NCBI GenBank assembly: GCA_900299005.1
Contig: OMID01000031.1
Span: 1 to 64,000, forward strand
DNA from: Oxalobacteraceae bacterium
Lineage (GTDB): Bacteria; Pseudomonadota; Gammaproteobacteria; Burkholderiales; Burkholderiaceae_D
Reading direction: 5' to 3'
DNA length: 64,000 nt
Both the position numbers and the translations under genes were made by a program. The notes under the pieces were generated by a model. That model was not told the origin of the DNA. It made no database searches and worked only from the letters and a program-made list of their open reading frames with translations. Position 1 is the first letter of the stretch. Every line of letters begins with the position of its first letter. Of this stretch, positions 54,667 to 63,203 are shown piece by piece.

Positions 54667-55421
54667 TGGACGCCGATAAGTTTGAATGGCTCTTGAGGAC
54701 CGGGGACAATGCCCTGATCCTGTCGCAGCGACTCTCTGAGTGGTGCGGCAAGGGGCCGGTGCTCGAAGAAGACATGGCGCTGACGAACATCTCGCTGGAT
54801 CTGATCGGGCAAGCGACCCTGTGGCTGGCGTTGGCTGGCAAGGTGGAAGGCCGGGGGCGAGATGAAGACGAGTTGGCATTTCTGCGCGATGTTCAGGATT
54901 TTCGCAACCTGCTGCTGGTTGAGCAACAGAACGGCGATTATGCCGATACGCTGATGCGGCAGCTGTATTTCGATCTCTGGCACGTGTTGTGGCTAAACGC
55001 CATTGAGCAGTCCTCAGATGCTGACATTGCTCAAATCGCTGAAAAATCCCTCAAAGAGGTCACCTACCATCTTCGACGCAGCAGTGATCTGGTAATCCGT
55101 CTTGGGGACGGCAACGACGAGAGTCATGTGCGCATGCAGCGAGCCGCTGATCGCTTGTGGATGTTTACCGGCGAGGCTTTCATCGACGATGAACTCGACC
55201 AGCGTATCGCTTCTCGCGGTATTGCGCCCTTGCCCAGCAGTTTGCGCGCACACTGGCTTGAACGCTTGAAGCAGATTTTCCATGAGGCCACGCTGGCGCT
55301 GCCGCCCGCTCAGGCGTGGATGCAAAGTGGCGGCAAGCAGGGCCGCCACACAGAGCATCTGGGCTATCTTCTCGCCGAAATGCAATTCCTGCAGCGTGCG
55401 TATCCCGGCGCGCAATGGTGA
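54666..55421 (+). CDS. paaC: phenylacetyl-CoA epoxidase subunit PaaC
   Basis: Structural di-iron-fold subunit of 251 residues that pairs with PaaA. GKGPVLEEDMALTNISLDLIGQATLW and DFRNLLLVEQQNGDYADTLMRQLYFD are characteristic. The fold is that of PaaA but the metal ligands are incomplete, as usual for PaaC. The ATG at 54666 overlaps the paaB stop; a GTG at 54663 is equally in frame. Confidence 0.95.
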   Translation: MDADKFEWLLRTGDNALILSQRLSEWCGKGPVLEEDMALTNISLDLIGQATLWLALAGKVEGRGRDEDELAFLRDVQDFRNLLLVEQQNGDYADTLMRQLYFDLWHVLWLNAIEQSSDADIAQIAEKSLKEVTYHLRRSSDLVIRLGDGNDESHVRMQRAADRLWMFTGEAFIDDELDQRIASRGIAPLPSSLRAHWLERLKQIFHEATLALPPAQAWMQSGGKQGRHTEHLGYLLAEMQFLQRAYPGAQW

Positions 55422-55942
55422 GCTACTGCATGGGCTTGTCGGACGAGGAGCTCTGGGATTGCCTGTCACAGGTCAGTGATCCCGAAATCCCGGTCATTTC
55501 CATCATTGATCTTGGCATCGTTCGCGCAATTGAACGCCGGGAGGATGGTCGTTGCGAGATCGTGATCACGCCAACTTACTCGGGCTGTCCGGCGATGCAC
55601 GTGATTGAAGCCCATATTCGGCAGGCACTTGAGGACAGAGGCGCTGAAAATATCGAGATACGCACTCAGCTCTCGCCCGCGTGGACGACGGACTGGATGA
55701 GCAATGCCGGAAAAGAAAAACTCAGGGCGTTTGGTATTGCGCCGCCGGCGCAGCGCGCTGAAAATACACTGGGAACGATCGATATCTCCGCCCTGATGCT
55801 CACGAAGGACGTGGACATCGCCTGTCCGCAATGTGCATCGATGAACACGCGTCTGATCAGCCAGTTCGGCTCCACCGCCTGCAAGGCTTTGTATCGGTGT
55901 GGCGATTGCCTTGAACCTTTTGATTATTTCAAGCCGCATTGA
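55415..55942 (+). CDS. paaD: phenylacetate degradation protein PaaD
   Basis: Protein of about 175 residues with a MIP18/DUF59 domain: VSDPEIPVISIIDLGIVRAIE and TPTYSGCPAMHVIEAHIRQAL. It has a C-terminal zinc-like cluster CPQCASMNTRLISQFGSTACKALYRCGDC. It is thought to help insert iron or Fe-S into the epoxidase system. ATG 55415 overlaps the paaC stop; ATG 55430 is also possible. It overlaps the paaE start. Confidence 0.92.
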   Translation: MVSYCMGLSDEELWDCLSQVSDPEIPVISIIDLGIVRAIERREDGRCEIVITPTYSGCPAMHVIEAHIRQALEDRGAENIEIRTQLSPAWTTDWMSNAGKEKLRAFGIAPPAQRAENTLGTIDISALMLTKDVDIACPQCASMNTRLISQFGSTACKALYRCGDCLEPFDYFKPH

Positions 55943-57012
55943 TGTCACATTTTTATTCCCTGAAGATTAGCAAAGTCACGCACGACACGCGGGACGCGAT
56001 ACTGGTCGGTTTCGATATCCCGGACAAGCTGCATGATGCTTTCGCCTATCAGCCCGGTCAGCATCTGACGCTACGTGCGACGATCAATGGCCAAGAGCAG
56101 CGTCGCTCCTATTCGATATGTTCGGCAGTCCAGGACGATGAGCTGCGCATCGCGATCAAGAAAGTGCCGGGAGGCGTCTTCTCTACCTGGGCGCATGACA
56201 CCTTAGTGCCCGGGATGACACTGGAGGTGTTCCCCCCTGCAGGCAGATTTCACCTGCCGCTCTCGCCGGATCATTGTCGGCACTATCTGGCCTTCGCAGC
56301 GGGAAGCGGCATCACGCCGGTCTTTTCGGTGATAAAAAGCACGCTGCTGGCCGAGCCCGAAAGCCGTTTCACGCTAGTCTACGGTAACCGCGCGTCATCC
56401 GCCGTGATGCTGCGCGATCAGCTGGCTGATCTGAAAGACCAGTTTCTTGATCGGTTGTCCGTCATTCATATCATGAGCCGTGAGAAGCAGGACATTGAGC
56501 TGTTCAATGGCCGGATAGATACCGAGAAATGCCATACCCTCTTCACACAGTGGATACGCCTGGACGACATTGATCATGTGTTCATTTGCGGTCCACAGCA
56601 GATGATGGAGCAGGTATCGGGAACCCTGATTGCGCTAGGCATGAACCCATCGTGCATTCATGCGGAGCTCTTCGGTGTGGCCGCGTCTGTGCCGAGAGTA
56701 CGTGCGCCGGCCGAGGTGGCTGATGCGCATTGCGAAGTGACCCTGGTCATCGATGGGCGACATTTCATGTTCACCATGCCACGCGATACCATGCCAGTGC
56801 TCGAAGCAGGGCTCGCGCAAGGGATTGAGATACCCTACGCTTGCAAGGGCGGCATTTGTGCAACCTGTCGCTGCAAGATCACGGAAGGCAAGGCCGACAT
56901 GGATGCGAACCACGCGCTGGAAGACTATGAAGTGGCCAGCGGCTTTGTGCTGAGCTGTCAGGCTTTTCCGGTGACGGATACACTGGTGCTCAGTTTTGAT
57001 CAGGATGCATGA
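55942..57012 (+). CDS. paaE: phenylacetyl-CoA epoxidase reductase PaaE
   Basis: Electron-supplying reductase of 356 residues. The FAD domain has GQHLTLRATINGQEQRRSYSICSA; the NAD(P) domain has YLAFAAGSGITPVFSVI and HVFICGPQQMMEQV. A C-terminal plant-type 2Fe-2S domain has IPYACKGGICATCRCKITEG and the last cysteine in FVLSCQAFP. It moves electrons from NADPH to PaaA. The start overlaps the paaD stop, and the stop overlaps the paaI start (ATGA). Confidence 0.95.
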   Translation: MSHFYSLKISKVTHDTRDAILVGFDIPDKLHDAFAYQPGQHLTLRATINGQEQRRSYSICSAVQDDELRIAIKKVPGGVFSTWAHDTLVPGMTLEVFPPAGRFHLPLSPDHCRHYLAFAAGSGITPVFSVIKSTLLAEPESRFTLVYGNRASSAVMLRDQLADLKDQFLDRLSVIHIMSREKQDIELFNGRIDTEKCHTLFTQWIRLDDIDHVFICGPQQMMEQVSGTLIALGMNPSCIHAELFGVAASVPRVRAPAEVADAHCEVTLVIDGRHFMFTMPRDTMPVLEAGLAQGIEIPYACKGGICATCRCKITEGKADMDANHALEDYEVASGFVLSCQAFPVTDTLVLSFDQDA

Positions 57013-57461
57013 CACCACCCATGAGTGAAGCATTTCATCACGATGCCGTCGAACTCGCTCGCGCGACAGGTCAGCACATGTATGCGCGCGACCGCGCCAC
57101 GCAAGGTTTAGGCATCGAGCTTCTGGAAGTGCGCCCCGGTTATGCTCGCATGAGCATGGTGGTCCGCAAAGACATGCTCAACGGACATGCGATCTGTCAC
57201 GGAGGGTTTATTTTTACGCTGGCCGATTCCACGTTCGCATTTGCCTGCAACAGTTATAACGTACAGACCGTGGCAGCAGGTTGCACCATCGAATTTCTCG
57301 CGCCGGCTGTTGAGGGCGAGCATTTGCTCGCAGAAGCCATCGAGCAATCGCGCAGCGGCAAGACCGGCGTTTACGATATCGCCGTCATGAATCCCGAGGG
57401 GCGCAAGATCGCGCTGATGCGTGGAAAGTCACACCAATTGAAAGGTGCTGTCGTCGAATAA
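57009..57461 (+). CDS. paaI: hydroxyphenylacetyl-CoA thioesterase PaaI
   Basis: Hot-dog-fold thioesterase of 150 residues. The active-site segment is MLNGHAICHGGFIFTLADSTFAFACNSYN, with the catalytic aspartate in LADST, and GCTIEFLAPAVEGEHL follows. It releases CoA from dead-end aromatic-CoA esters, such as those formed when the epoxide cannot be processed. A second ATG at 57021 (MSEAF) may be the true start. Confidence 0.93.
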   Translation: MTPPMSEAFHHDAVELARATGQHMYARDRATQGLGIELLEVRPGYARMSMVVRKDMLNGHAICHGGFIFTLADSTFAFACNSYNVQTVAAGCTIEFLAPAVEGEHLLAEAIEQSRSGKTGVYDIAVMNPEGRKIALMRGKSHQLKGAVVE

Positions 57462-57538
57462 GAAATGCCATTGTCTGCACGATACCCGGGAAAACAATCA
57501 ACGCCACCGGGTTCCATACACGCCAGAGGAGACCAGTC

Positions 57539-58843
57539 ATGGCCAGTCCGCCTGTGAGGCTCGCCGATCTTGAGCCGATTGAAACCGCCAGCCAGGACGA
57601 GCTGCGCGCTCTGCAATTGCAGCGACTGCAGGCGACGCTGCGGCATGCCTATGAGCATGTGCCGCATTATCATCAGCTCTTTGACGAGAAGGGCGTGCAC
57701 CCCGATGATTTGAAATCCTTGTCCGATCTGTCGAAGTTTCCGTTCACGTCTAAAGATGATCTCCGAAAGAATTATCCCTTTGGTCTGTTTGCCGTGCCGC
57801 GAGAGCGAGTGGTGCGCATTCATGCCTCCTCAGGCACGACCGGCAAACCCACCGTCGTGGGTTATACCCAGAGAGACATCGACACCTGGGCACAACTGGT
57901 TGCGCGCTCCATCCGCGCTGCAGGCGGTCGTGCCGGTGATATTGTCCATGTAGCTTACGGTTATGGCCTGTTCACGGGAGGTCTGGGTGCCCATTACGGC
58001 GCCGAGCGACTGGGTTGCACGGTGATTCCCATGTCCGGTGGACAGACCGAAAAGCAGGTGCAGCTGATTAACGACTTCCGGCCAGATATCATCATGGTCA
58101 CGCCGTCATACATGCTGAACCTGATCGAAGAATTCGAGCGACAGGGACTGGATCCGGCATCCTCGTCGCTGCGTGTGGGCATTTTTGGCGCTGAACCCTG
58201 GACTGAATCCATGCGCGAGGAGATCGAACGCCGTGCCGGACTCGACGCGGTTGATATTTACGGCTTGTCTGAAGTCATGGGCCCCGGTGTGGCCAATGAG
58301 TGTATCGAAACCAAGGACGGCCCGGTCATCTGGGAAGATCACTTCTATCCAGAGATCATTCATCCGCTGACGGGTGAGGTGATGCCCGAGGGCGAGGCCG
58401 GCGAGCTGGTGTTCACCTCGCTCACCAAAGAAGCCATGCCGGTGATTCGCTACCGCACGCGCGACCTGACACGGTTATTGCCGCCTACCGCGCGCAGTAT
58501 GCGTCGCATGGACAAGATCGTCGGACGTTCGGACGACATGCTGATTATCCGTGGCGTGAATGTATTCCCCTCGCAGATCGAAGAACTGTTGCTGGCCCAG
58601 CCGGCGCTGGCGCCGCACTATCAACTCGTTCTGAGGCGCGACATGCACCTCGATCAACTGGAAGTGATGGTGGAAACTCGCGAGGAGGTTCGTCATGGCG
58701 ATGGCCTGCGTGGTGGTACGGCACTGGAACAAATGATCAAGGCGATGATCGGGATCTCTTGCACGGTGACCGTGCTGCCACCCAATGGCGTGGAGCGCAC
58801 GCAGACCGGCAAGGCAAAGCGCATTGTCGATCGTCGCCAATAA
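57539..58843 (+). CDS. paaK: phenylacetate-CoA ligase
   Basis: AMP-forming ligase of 434 residues that activates phenylacetate to phenylacetyl-CoA, the first step of the pathway. The ATP loop is IHASSGTTGKPTVVGYT. VDIYGLSEVMGPGVANEC and RTRDLTRLLP carry nucleotide-binding residues, and MDKIVGRSDDMLIIRGVNVFPSQIE is the hinge. The C-terminal lysine is in ERTQTGKAKRIVD. GAGGAGA precedes the start. It lies 77 bp after paaI and is probably the last gene of the operon; an inverted-repeat element follows at once. Confidence 0.96.
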   Translation: MASPPVRLADLEPIETASQDELRALQLQRLQATLRHAYEHVPHYHQLFDEKGVHPDDLKSLSDLSKFPFTSKDDLRKNYPFGLFAVPRERVVRIHASSGTTGKPTVVGYTQRDIDTWAQLVARSIRAAGGRAGDIVHVAYGYGLFTGGLGAHYGAERLGCTVIPMSGGQTEKQVQLINDFRPDIIMVTPSYMLNLIEEFERQGLDPASSSLRVGIFGAEPWTESMREEIERRAGLDAVDIYGLSEVMGPGVANECIETKDGPVIWEDHFYPEIIHPLTGEVMPEGEAGELVFTSLTKEAMPVIRYRTRDLTRLLPPTARSMRRMDKIVGRSDDMLIIRGVNVFPSQIEELLLAQPALAPHYQLVLRRDMHLDQLEVMVETREEVRHGDGLRGGTALEQMIKAMIGISCTVTVLPPNGVERTQTGKAKRIVDRRQ

Positions 58844-58850
58844 GAACCAT

Positions 58851-58946
58851 CTATCTCGTCAGGTCGCTGGCGGCGTTGCCAATACCTTGCCGTACGTCGG
58901 TACTGTCTGCGGCAATTCTCGCCTTGCCATCACCCTAACGAGATAG
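58851..58946. repeat. 96-bp inverted-repeat element after paaK
   Basis: CTATCTCGT (58851-58859) is exactly repeated in inverse as ACGAGATAG (58938-58946); allowing one mismatch the arms reach 13 bp. The inside contains further partly complementary G/C blocks (GGCGTTGCC, GGCAATTCTCGCC). It starts 8 bp after the paaK stop. It may be a transcription-end hairpin or a small dispersed repeat. No coding capacity. Confidence 0.5.
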
Positions 58947-59020
58947 GCTACACGTCGCGTCTTCTCTGGTAGCGACTGGCCTTGCCCGCGTCGCGCAGGA
59001 CGCTCGCGGTGGCATAGGGC

Positions 59021-59088
59021 AGGGGAGCGTGGATTCGAACCACGCCGGCTGGCTTGGACACCCGTCTGTCCCCCCTGGACACTCCCCT
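59021..59088 (-). other. tRNA-like fragment
   Basis: On the minus strand, AGGGGAG (59088-59082) pairs perfectly with CTCCCCT (59027-59021) like a 7-bp acceptor stem. Just inside the 3' arm lies a canonical T-arm: CGTGG, loop TTCGAAT, CCACG. Only 37 nt remain between, forming one 5-bp hairpin (TGTCC/GGACA), too short for D and anticodon arms. The 3' end reads GCCC, one base from GCCA. It is most likely a decayed tRNA or tRNA-like RNA, not a working tRNA. The surrounding intergenic DNA (58844-59262) has no gene. Confidence 0.4.
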
Positions 59089-59262
59089 GTAAGTCTCAGC
59101 CGTCGGTCGTGGTCTCTGCGACTGAGCATGAGGCTATTCTCTGCGCACGGCCGCCCGTTACATTGACCCGACTCAGGGTCTCGGTGAAGTCGCTTGGCGA
59201 TGCTCAATCGATGGGTGACCGCCTGCGATGACAATGCCCTCTCGGATCTTGGGGGAAGGTGC

Positions 59263-60429
59263 ATGTCGCAGTATTCCGGATCATTACTGACAGGCCTGGC
59301 ATCACCGTTGGAGACATTGATCTCCGAAGAGAGCGACAAACAGCCAGCCGGCATCGTGGGCCAGATACATGAGCGTCAGGTGCCGCTGCAGGCCATTGAC
59401 GCCCTCGATCGCCTCTATGGCAGTCTGTATGCGTCATATCGCTTCCAGCGATTGGGCGACCCCACGGCAACGCCGCATGCATGGATCGGCTACCAGCAAG
59501 GTGACATTGTAGGCGTGCTCTTGTTCCGTCTTGATGGGGCGCGTATTCGTGTAATCACCGAGATGGTCACGCTGGGCGCGGAGGTGGCTACGGCATTTTG
59601 CCGCGATGTATTCGATCGCTATCCATGTATTCACGAGATCGATTTCAATGCCATCAGCCAGCTCTCGCCCGGGTTACGATTCGCTTGCCAGAGCTTTGCA
59701 TTTTCCGAGAATTATGTACTCGAGCTTCCGACCTCGGTCCTCGAGTATGAACAGGCCTTGGGGAAGTCCACCCGCAAGACCTTGCGAGGCTATGGCAATC
59801 GGCTATTGCGAGACCATCCGGGTTTCGAGTGGCACTGCTATTTACCCGGATCGCTGCCACGCCATGCGCAGCGTGCTCTGGTGGTGCAATTACATGAATT
59901 TAAGCGTCGCAGCATGGCCGCGCGTGGGAAGCTGGCGCAGATCGATGTGCGCGAGACTGCGCAGTTGCTGCAGATGGCAGCCGATTGTGGGCTATATGGT
60001 GTGGGAACAATCGACGGCAAACTCTGCGCCGGCTCTCTTGCGCTTCGCGTTGGTGATCACTGCACCATGCTGCTGTGCGCTGCCGATCCGGCATTTTCTC
60101 AGTACCGGCTGGGCCTGATGGCTTGCTACTGGTCGCTCTGCGATTGCCTGCGGCTGGGTGTGCGCCAGTGTCATTTGCTATGGGGACGCTATCGCTACAA
60201 AGAGCAATTACTGGCAGTCGCTTCGTCACTGCACCGCGTAAGAGTCTATCGATCTCGCTGGCAGATGCTGTGCCGGCCCATCAGTGTTGTTGGCATCGCG
60301 AGTCGTGGCCTCCTGCATCGTTGGCGAGCCTGGCTGCTTGAGGATATTCCCGAACGGCGTCATCCTTGTGCGCGCTGCTTGCTCTGGCTGGCACGACGGC
60401 TGAGTCAAGGGAGTGATTCGAATTCTTGA
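59263..60429 (+). CDS. GNAT/BioF2-like acetyltransferase-fold protein
   Basis: Protein of 388 residues whose second half resembles the BioF2-like (CelD-type) acyltransferase domain. KSTRKTLRGYGNRLLRDHPGF and LHEFKRRSMAARGKLAQID are typical of the first helix pair. GTIDGKLCAGSLALRVGDHCTMLLCAADPAFSQYRLGLMACYWSLCDCLRLGVRQCHLLWG is the GNAT core. Such proteins occur in exopolysaccharide loci. The start at 59263 has a strong GGGGGAAGG ribosome site; an earlier TTG is less likely. The C-terminus is unusually rich in Arg, Cys and Trp. The acyl acceptor is unknown. Confidence 0.7.
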   Translation: MSQYSGSLLTGLASPLETLISEESDKQPAGIVGQIHERQVPLQAIDALDRLYGSLYASYRFQRLGDPTATPHAWIGYQQGDIVGVLLFRLDGARIRVITEMVTLGAEVATAFCRDVFDRYPCIHEIDFNAISQLSPGLRFACQSFAFSENYVLELPTSVLEYEQALGKSTRKTLRGYGNRLLRDHPGFEWHCYLPGSLPRHAQRALVVQLHEFKRRSMAARGKLAQIDVRETAQLLQMAADCGLYGVGTIDGKLCAGSLALRVGDHCTMLLCAADPAFSQYRLGLMACYWSLCDCLRLGVRQCHLLWGRYRYKEQLLAVASSLHRVRVYRSRWQMLCRPISVVGIASRGLLHRWRAWLLEDIPERRHPCARCLLWLARRLSQGSDSNS

Positions 60430-60580
60430 GAGGCATGCACTGGACTGATCGGTGGCTCTGATGAGAACGCACGTATCTGCATGCATGAAAATTTTTCCGG
60501 GCGAGTCAGTGCTGCACTGGGTTACTATGCCGGCTGAATCCTAATTACCTATTTACACATCCATTGACATCACGGTCATC

Positions 60581-61411
60581 ATGGCAGAGACAGAGATACG
60601 TCCGGGTCAGTCAAACGAGCTGCTCAAAGCCCTGCATATCCTCACGCGCGAAGGCAAGATAAATCAGGATAGCCGTCGCAAACTCAAGCAGGTATATCAC
60701 CTGTTCCAGTTCATTGAACCCATGCTGGAGCAGCTCTCATCCGATAACAGAGCCATCACCCTGGTGGATCATGGTGCTGGAAAATCCTATCTGGGGTTCA
60801 TTCTCTACGACCTTTTTTTCAAAGCGAAGAACGATGCTTCTCATATTTACAGCATCGAGACACGGGAAGAGCTGGTAGCACGTGGACGCGAGCTGGCTGC
60901 GCGGGCGGGGTTTTCCGGGATGTCATTTTTCCCTTTGTCTGTTGCCGAATCGATTCAATCTCCGCTACTGCCTGACACGGTGGATATGGTCACGGCGCTG
61001 CATGCCTGTGACACCGCCACCGATGATGCGATCAGCTTTGCGCTCAGCAAGCGTGCTCGCTTCATTGTGCTCGTCCCATGCTGTCAGGCCGAAGTCGCGG
61101 CGGTGCTGCGTCGACTCAAGGGAAAATCCCTGACCCGCGATGTGTTCAGCGAGATTTGGCGTCACCCCATTCATACGCGCGAGTTCGGGAGGCATCTGAC
61201 CAATGTACTGCGCTGTTTGCAGCTTGAGGCACATGGTTATCAAGTGAATGTGACCGAGCTGATCGGCTGGGAGCATTCAATGAAGAACGAGTTGATCATC
61301 GCCAGCCAAAACAGCGACGTGCCGCGCCAGCGCGCGGCCAAGCGGCTACGTCAGGTGCTGGCCGATATTGGGCTGGAGGAAATGTCGACACGCTTCTGGC
61401 TGCCTGCCTGA
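60581..61411 (+). CDS. SAM-dependent methyltransferase-like protein
   Basis: Protein of 276 residues with a Rossmann methyltransferase core: ITLVDHGAGKSYLGFILYDLFF (motif I), HIYSIETREELVARGRELAARAGF (motif II) and DMVTALHACDTATDDAISFALSKRARFIVLVPCCQAEV. The DHGAGKSYLG and LHACDTATD ... PCCQ pattern is that of the METTL25/RRNAD1-like (methyltransf_32) family. Its substrate is unknown; RNA or protein is possible. It stands alone, 151 bp after the GNAT-like gene. Confidence 0.8.
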   Translation: MAETEIRPGQSNELLKALHILTREGKINQDSRRKLKQVYHLFQFIEPMLEQLSSDNRAITLVDHGAGKSYLGFILYDLFFKAKNDASHIYSIETREELVARGRELAARAGFSGMSFFPLSVAESIQSPLLPDTVDMVTALHACDTATDDAISFALSKRARFIVLVPCCQAEVAAVLRRLKGKSLTRDVFSEIWRHPIHTREFGRHLTNVLRCLQLEAHGYQVNVTELIGWEHSMKNELIIASQNSDVPRQRAAKRLRQVLADIGLEEMSTRFWLPA

Positions 61412-61432
61412 TACCGGGCGAACCCCCAGCCG

Positions 61433-61897
61433 CTACTGGCTGGGCTGTCCTTGCGTGGCTGGGCGCAGCAGTGTTGTCGCCGGCAATGAGTGGCTGGCGA
61501 TGAAGATTTCGTGCAGCAGCAGGCTAAAGCTTCCGATGAGCATGATCATGGTGGCGACGAACATGAAAGCGATCAGCGAATCAAGTTTGAGGTGCAGGGA
61601 ATCATCAATGAATAGCACCACGACCACCATACAGACCAGGATCATGCAGCACGCTGACAAGCCCACCGCTCGATGAATTGCTGTTGCCCGGCGCCGTAGT
61701 ACGGAGAGCTCGTGCACCAGGATCGGGCGTGGTCCCAGTCCGCCGGAGAGTCTGTCTTCCAGCGTTTCCTGGCGATCGCTGATCCGTTCGAGGCGGTTGG
61801 TCAGCACCCGCATCTGGATCATCACGCCGAGCATGAGCAGCGCGGGCGTGATTGCCACGCTGATCAGGTTGCCGATGTCGCCGAGCAGGGAAGTCAT
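61433..61897 (-). CDS. DUF2721-type membrane protein
   Basis: Inner-membrane protein of 154 residues with three hydrophobic segments: LISVAITPALLMLGVMIQM, LSACCMILVCMVVVVLFI and LIAFMFVATMIMLIGSFSLLLHEI. A conserved charged stretch VLTNRLERISDRQETLEDRL lies between the first two. This arrangement is that of the DUF2721 family. Function unknown. It converges with the methyltransferase-like gene (21 bp between stops). Confidence 0.8.
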   Translation of the reverse strand: MTSLLGDIGNLISVAITPALLMLGVMIQMRVLTNRLERISDRQETLEDRLSGGLGPRPILVHELSVLRRRATAIHRAVGLSACCMILVCMVVVVLFIDDSLHLKLDSLIAFMFVATMIMLIGSFSLLLHEIFIASHSLPATTLLRPATQGQPSQ

Positions 61898-62432
61898 CTC
61901 GCAAGGGTGAAAAGGTTGTCGTGGATTCCATTGTAACTGCTTCCCGTCGTTGTGATGGGTCGGCGCCGGGTTATGGTGCGTCTTTCGTGTGCCCGTAGCT
62001 GAGGGCTGTTGTGTTCGCTTGTCTCGCCGACCCGCGATGGACCCGATGTCCGCTCGGTGCGGCTGATTCTGGACTTTGTCAAAAGCAAAGCCCCTGCAGC
62101 ATGACTGAACTATGCTCCCTTATGGAGAAGAGCGGCAGATTTTTATGTTGCACTGCACTCTGTGAATAATTCATTTTGTATTTTTACAGAAATGGAATAA
62201 GTTCTCGGGTCGGCATCGACACCCGGACATCCAGTGCGCGAGTGCCGACAATAATTATTAAAAAATAAAAAAACGGAGACAGGCAGGATGAATTTCGTCG
62301 CCTTTGCTGCATGGGCCGCACAGCGGCGGTCGACTCGGGACCTGATTGTCCTGACGACAGGCATCAGCGCTGCTGGGCCATTCAAGCGCTGAACTTTCCT
62401 GCGGCAACCCGTCAAGACCTCAAGGAGTACTC
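61898..62432. other. intergenic region before Liv transporter
   Basis: A 535-bp gap between divergent genes. Its middle, around 62160-62280, is A+T rich (runs of A and T near 62250-62270) and probably holds the promoter of the transporter operon. The only coding candidate is a 34-codon frame at 62288-62392. No tRNA or known riboswitch is recognisable. Confidence 0.4.
62288..62392 (+). CDS. possible 34-residue leader peptide
   Basis: A short frame MNFVAFAAWAAQRRSTRDL... ending PFKR, preceded by GGAGACAGGCAGG, a good ribosome site 1-2 turns before the ATG. It ends 40 bp before livG, so it could be a translated leader of the transporter message. Composition is not distinctive and it could be chance. 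Confidence 0.25.
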   Translation: MNFVAFAAWAAQRRSTRDLIVLTTGISAAGPFKR

Positions 62433-63203
62433 ATGTCGGACATCATCCTGGAGACCCGGGACCTGACACGCGAATTCAAAGGATTTGTCGCTGTCAATCA
62501 GGTTAACCTGCAGGTGCAGCGTGGCCATATCCACGCGCTGATCGGCCCCAATGGCGCCGGGAAGACGACTTGCTTTAATCTGCTGACGAAATTTCTCGCA
62601 CCGTCGTCCGGGCAGATTCTGTTCAATGGCCGGGATATCACGATGGTAAAGCCGGCGCAGATTGCGCGCATGGGCATCATCCGTTCTTTTCAGATTTCGG
62701 CGGTTTTCCCTCACCTGACCGTGCTGGAGAATGTTCGCATTGGCCTGCAACGCAATCTGGGTACCTCGTTTCATTTCTGGAAGAGTGAAGCCACGCTGAA
62801 TCAACTCAATGAGCGCGCGATGCAGTTGCTGGATGAAGTTGGTCTGTCCGGTTTTGCCGATAGTGTGACGGTAGACCTGCCGTATGGACGCAAGCGCGCG
62901 CTCGAGATTGCGACCACGCTGGCCATGGAGCCCGAGCTGATGCTGCTCGATGAGCCTACCCAGGGCATGGGACATGAAGATGTCAAGCGCGTGACCGATC
63001 TGATCAAGAAAGTATCCCAAGGCCGTACCATCCTCATGGTCGAGCACAATATGAATGTGGTGTCGGGCATCAGCGACCGGATATCGGTGCTGCAACGCGG
63101 TGCCATCCTGGCCGAGGGTGACTACGCGACCGTGTCAAAGAATCCGCAGGTACTCGAAGCCTACATGGGTAGCGCTGACGTACTGGAAGGGACGCATTCA
63201 TGA
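62433..63203 (+). CDS. livG: branched-chain amino acid ABC transporter ATP-binding protein LivG
   Basis: ATPase of 256 residues. Walker A is LIGPNGAGKTTCFNLLTKF near residue 37. The signature region is VDLPYGRKRALEIATTLAMEPEL and Walker B is LMLLDEPTQGMG. The C-terminal LivG feature VVSGISDRISVLQRGAILAEGDYATVSKNPQVLEAYMG is present. In place of LSGGQ it has LPYGRKR, usual for LivG. It powers uptake of branched-chain amino acids, amides or aromatic acids. First visible gene of a livG-livF-livH order; no binding protein is beside it. AAGGAGT precedes the ATG. Confidence 0.92.
   Translation: MSDIILETRDLTREFKGFVAVNQVNLQVQRGHIHALIGPNGAGKTTCFNLLTKFLAPSSGQILFNGRDITMVKPAQIARMGIIRSFQISAVFPHLTVLENVRIGLQRNLGTSFHFWKSEATLNQLNERAMQLLDEVGLSGFADSVTVDLPYGRKRALEIATTLAMEPELMLLDEPTQGMGHEDVKRVTDLIKKVSQGRTILMVEHNMNVVSGISDRISVLQRGAILAEGDYATVSKNPQVLEAYMGSADVLEGTHS

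Noticed and set aside
59021-59088. Functional tRNA or selenocysteine tRNA
   Set aside because: The acceptor and T-arm fit, but the element is too short and has no anticodon arm; kept only as a tRNA-like fragment.
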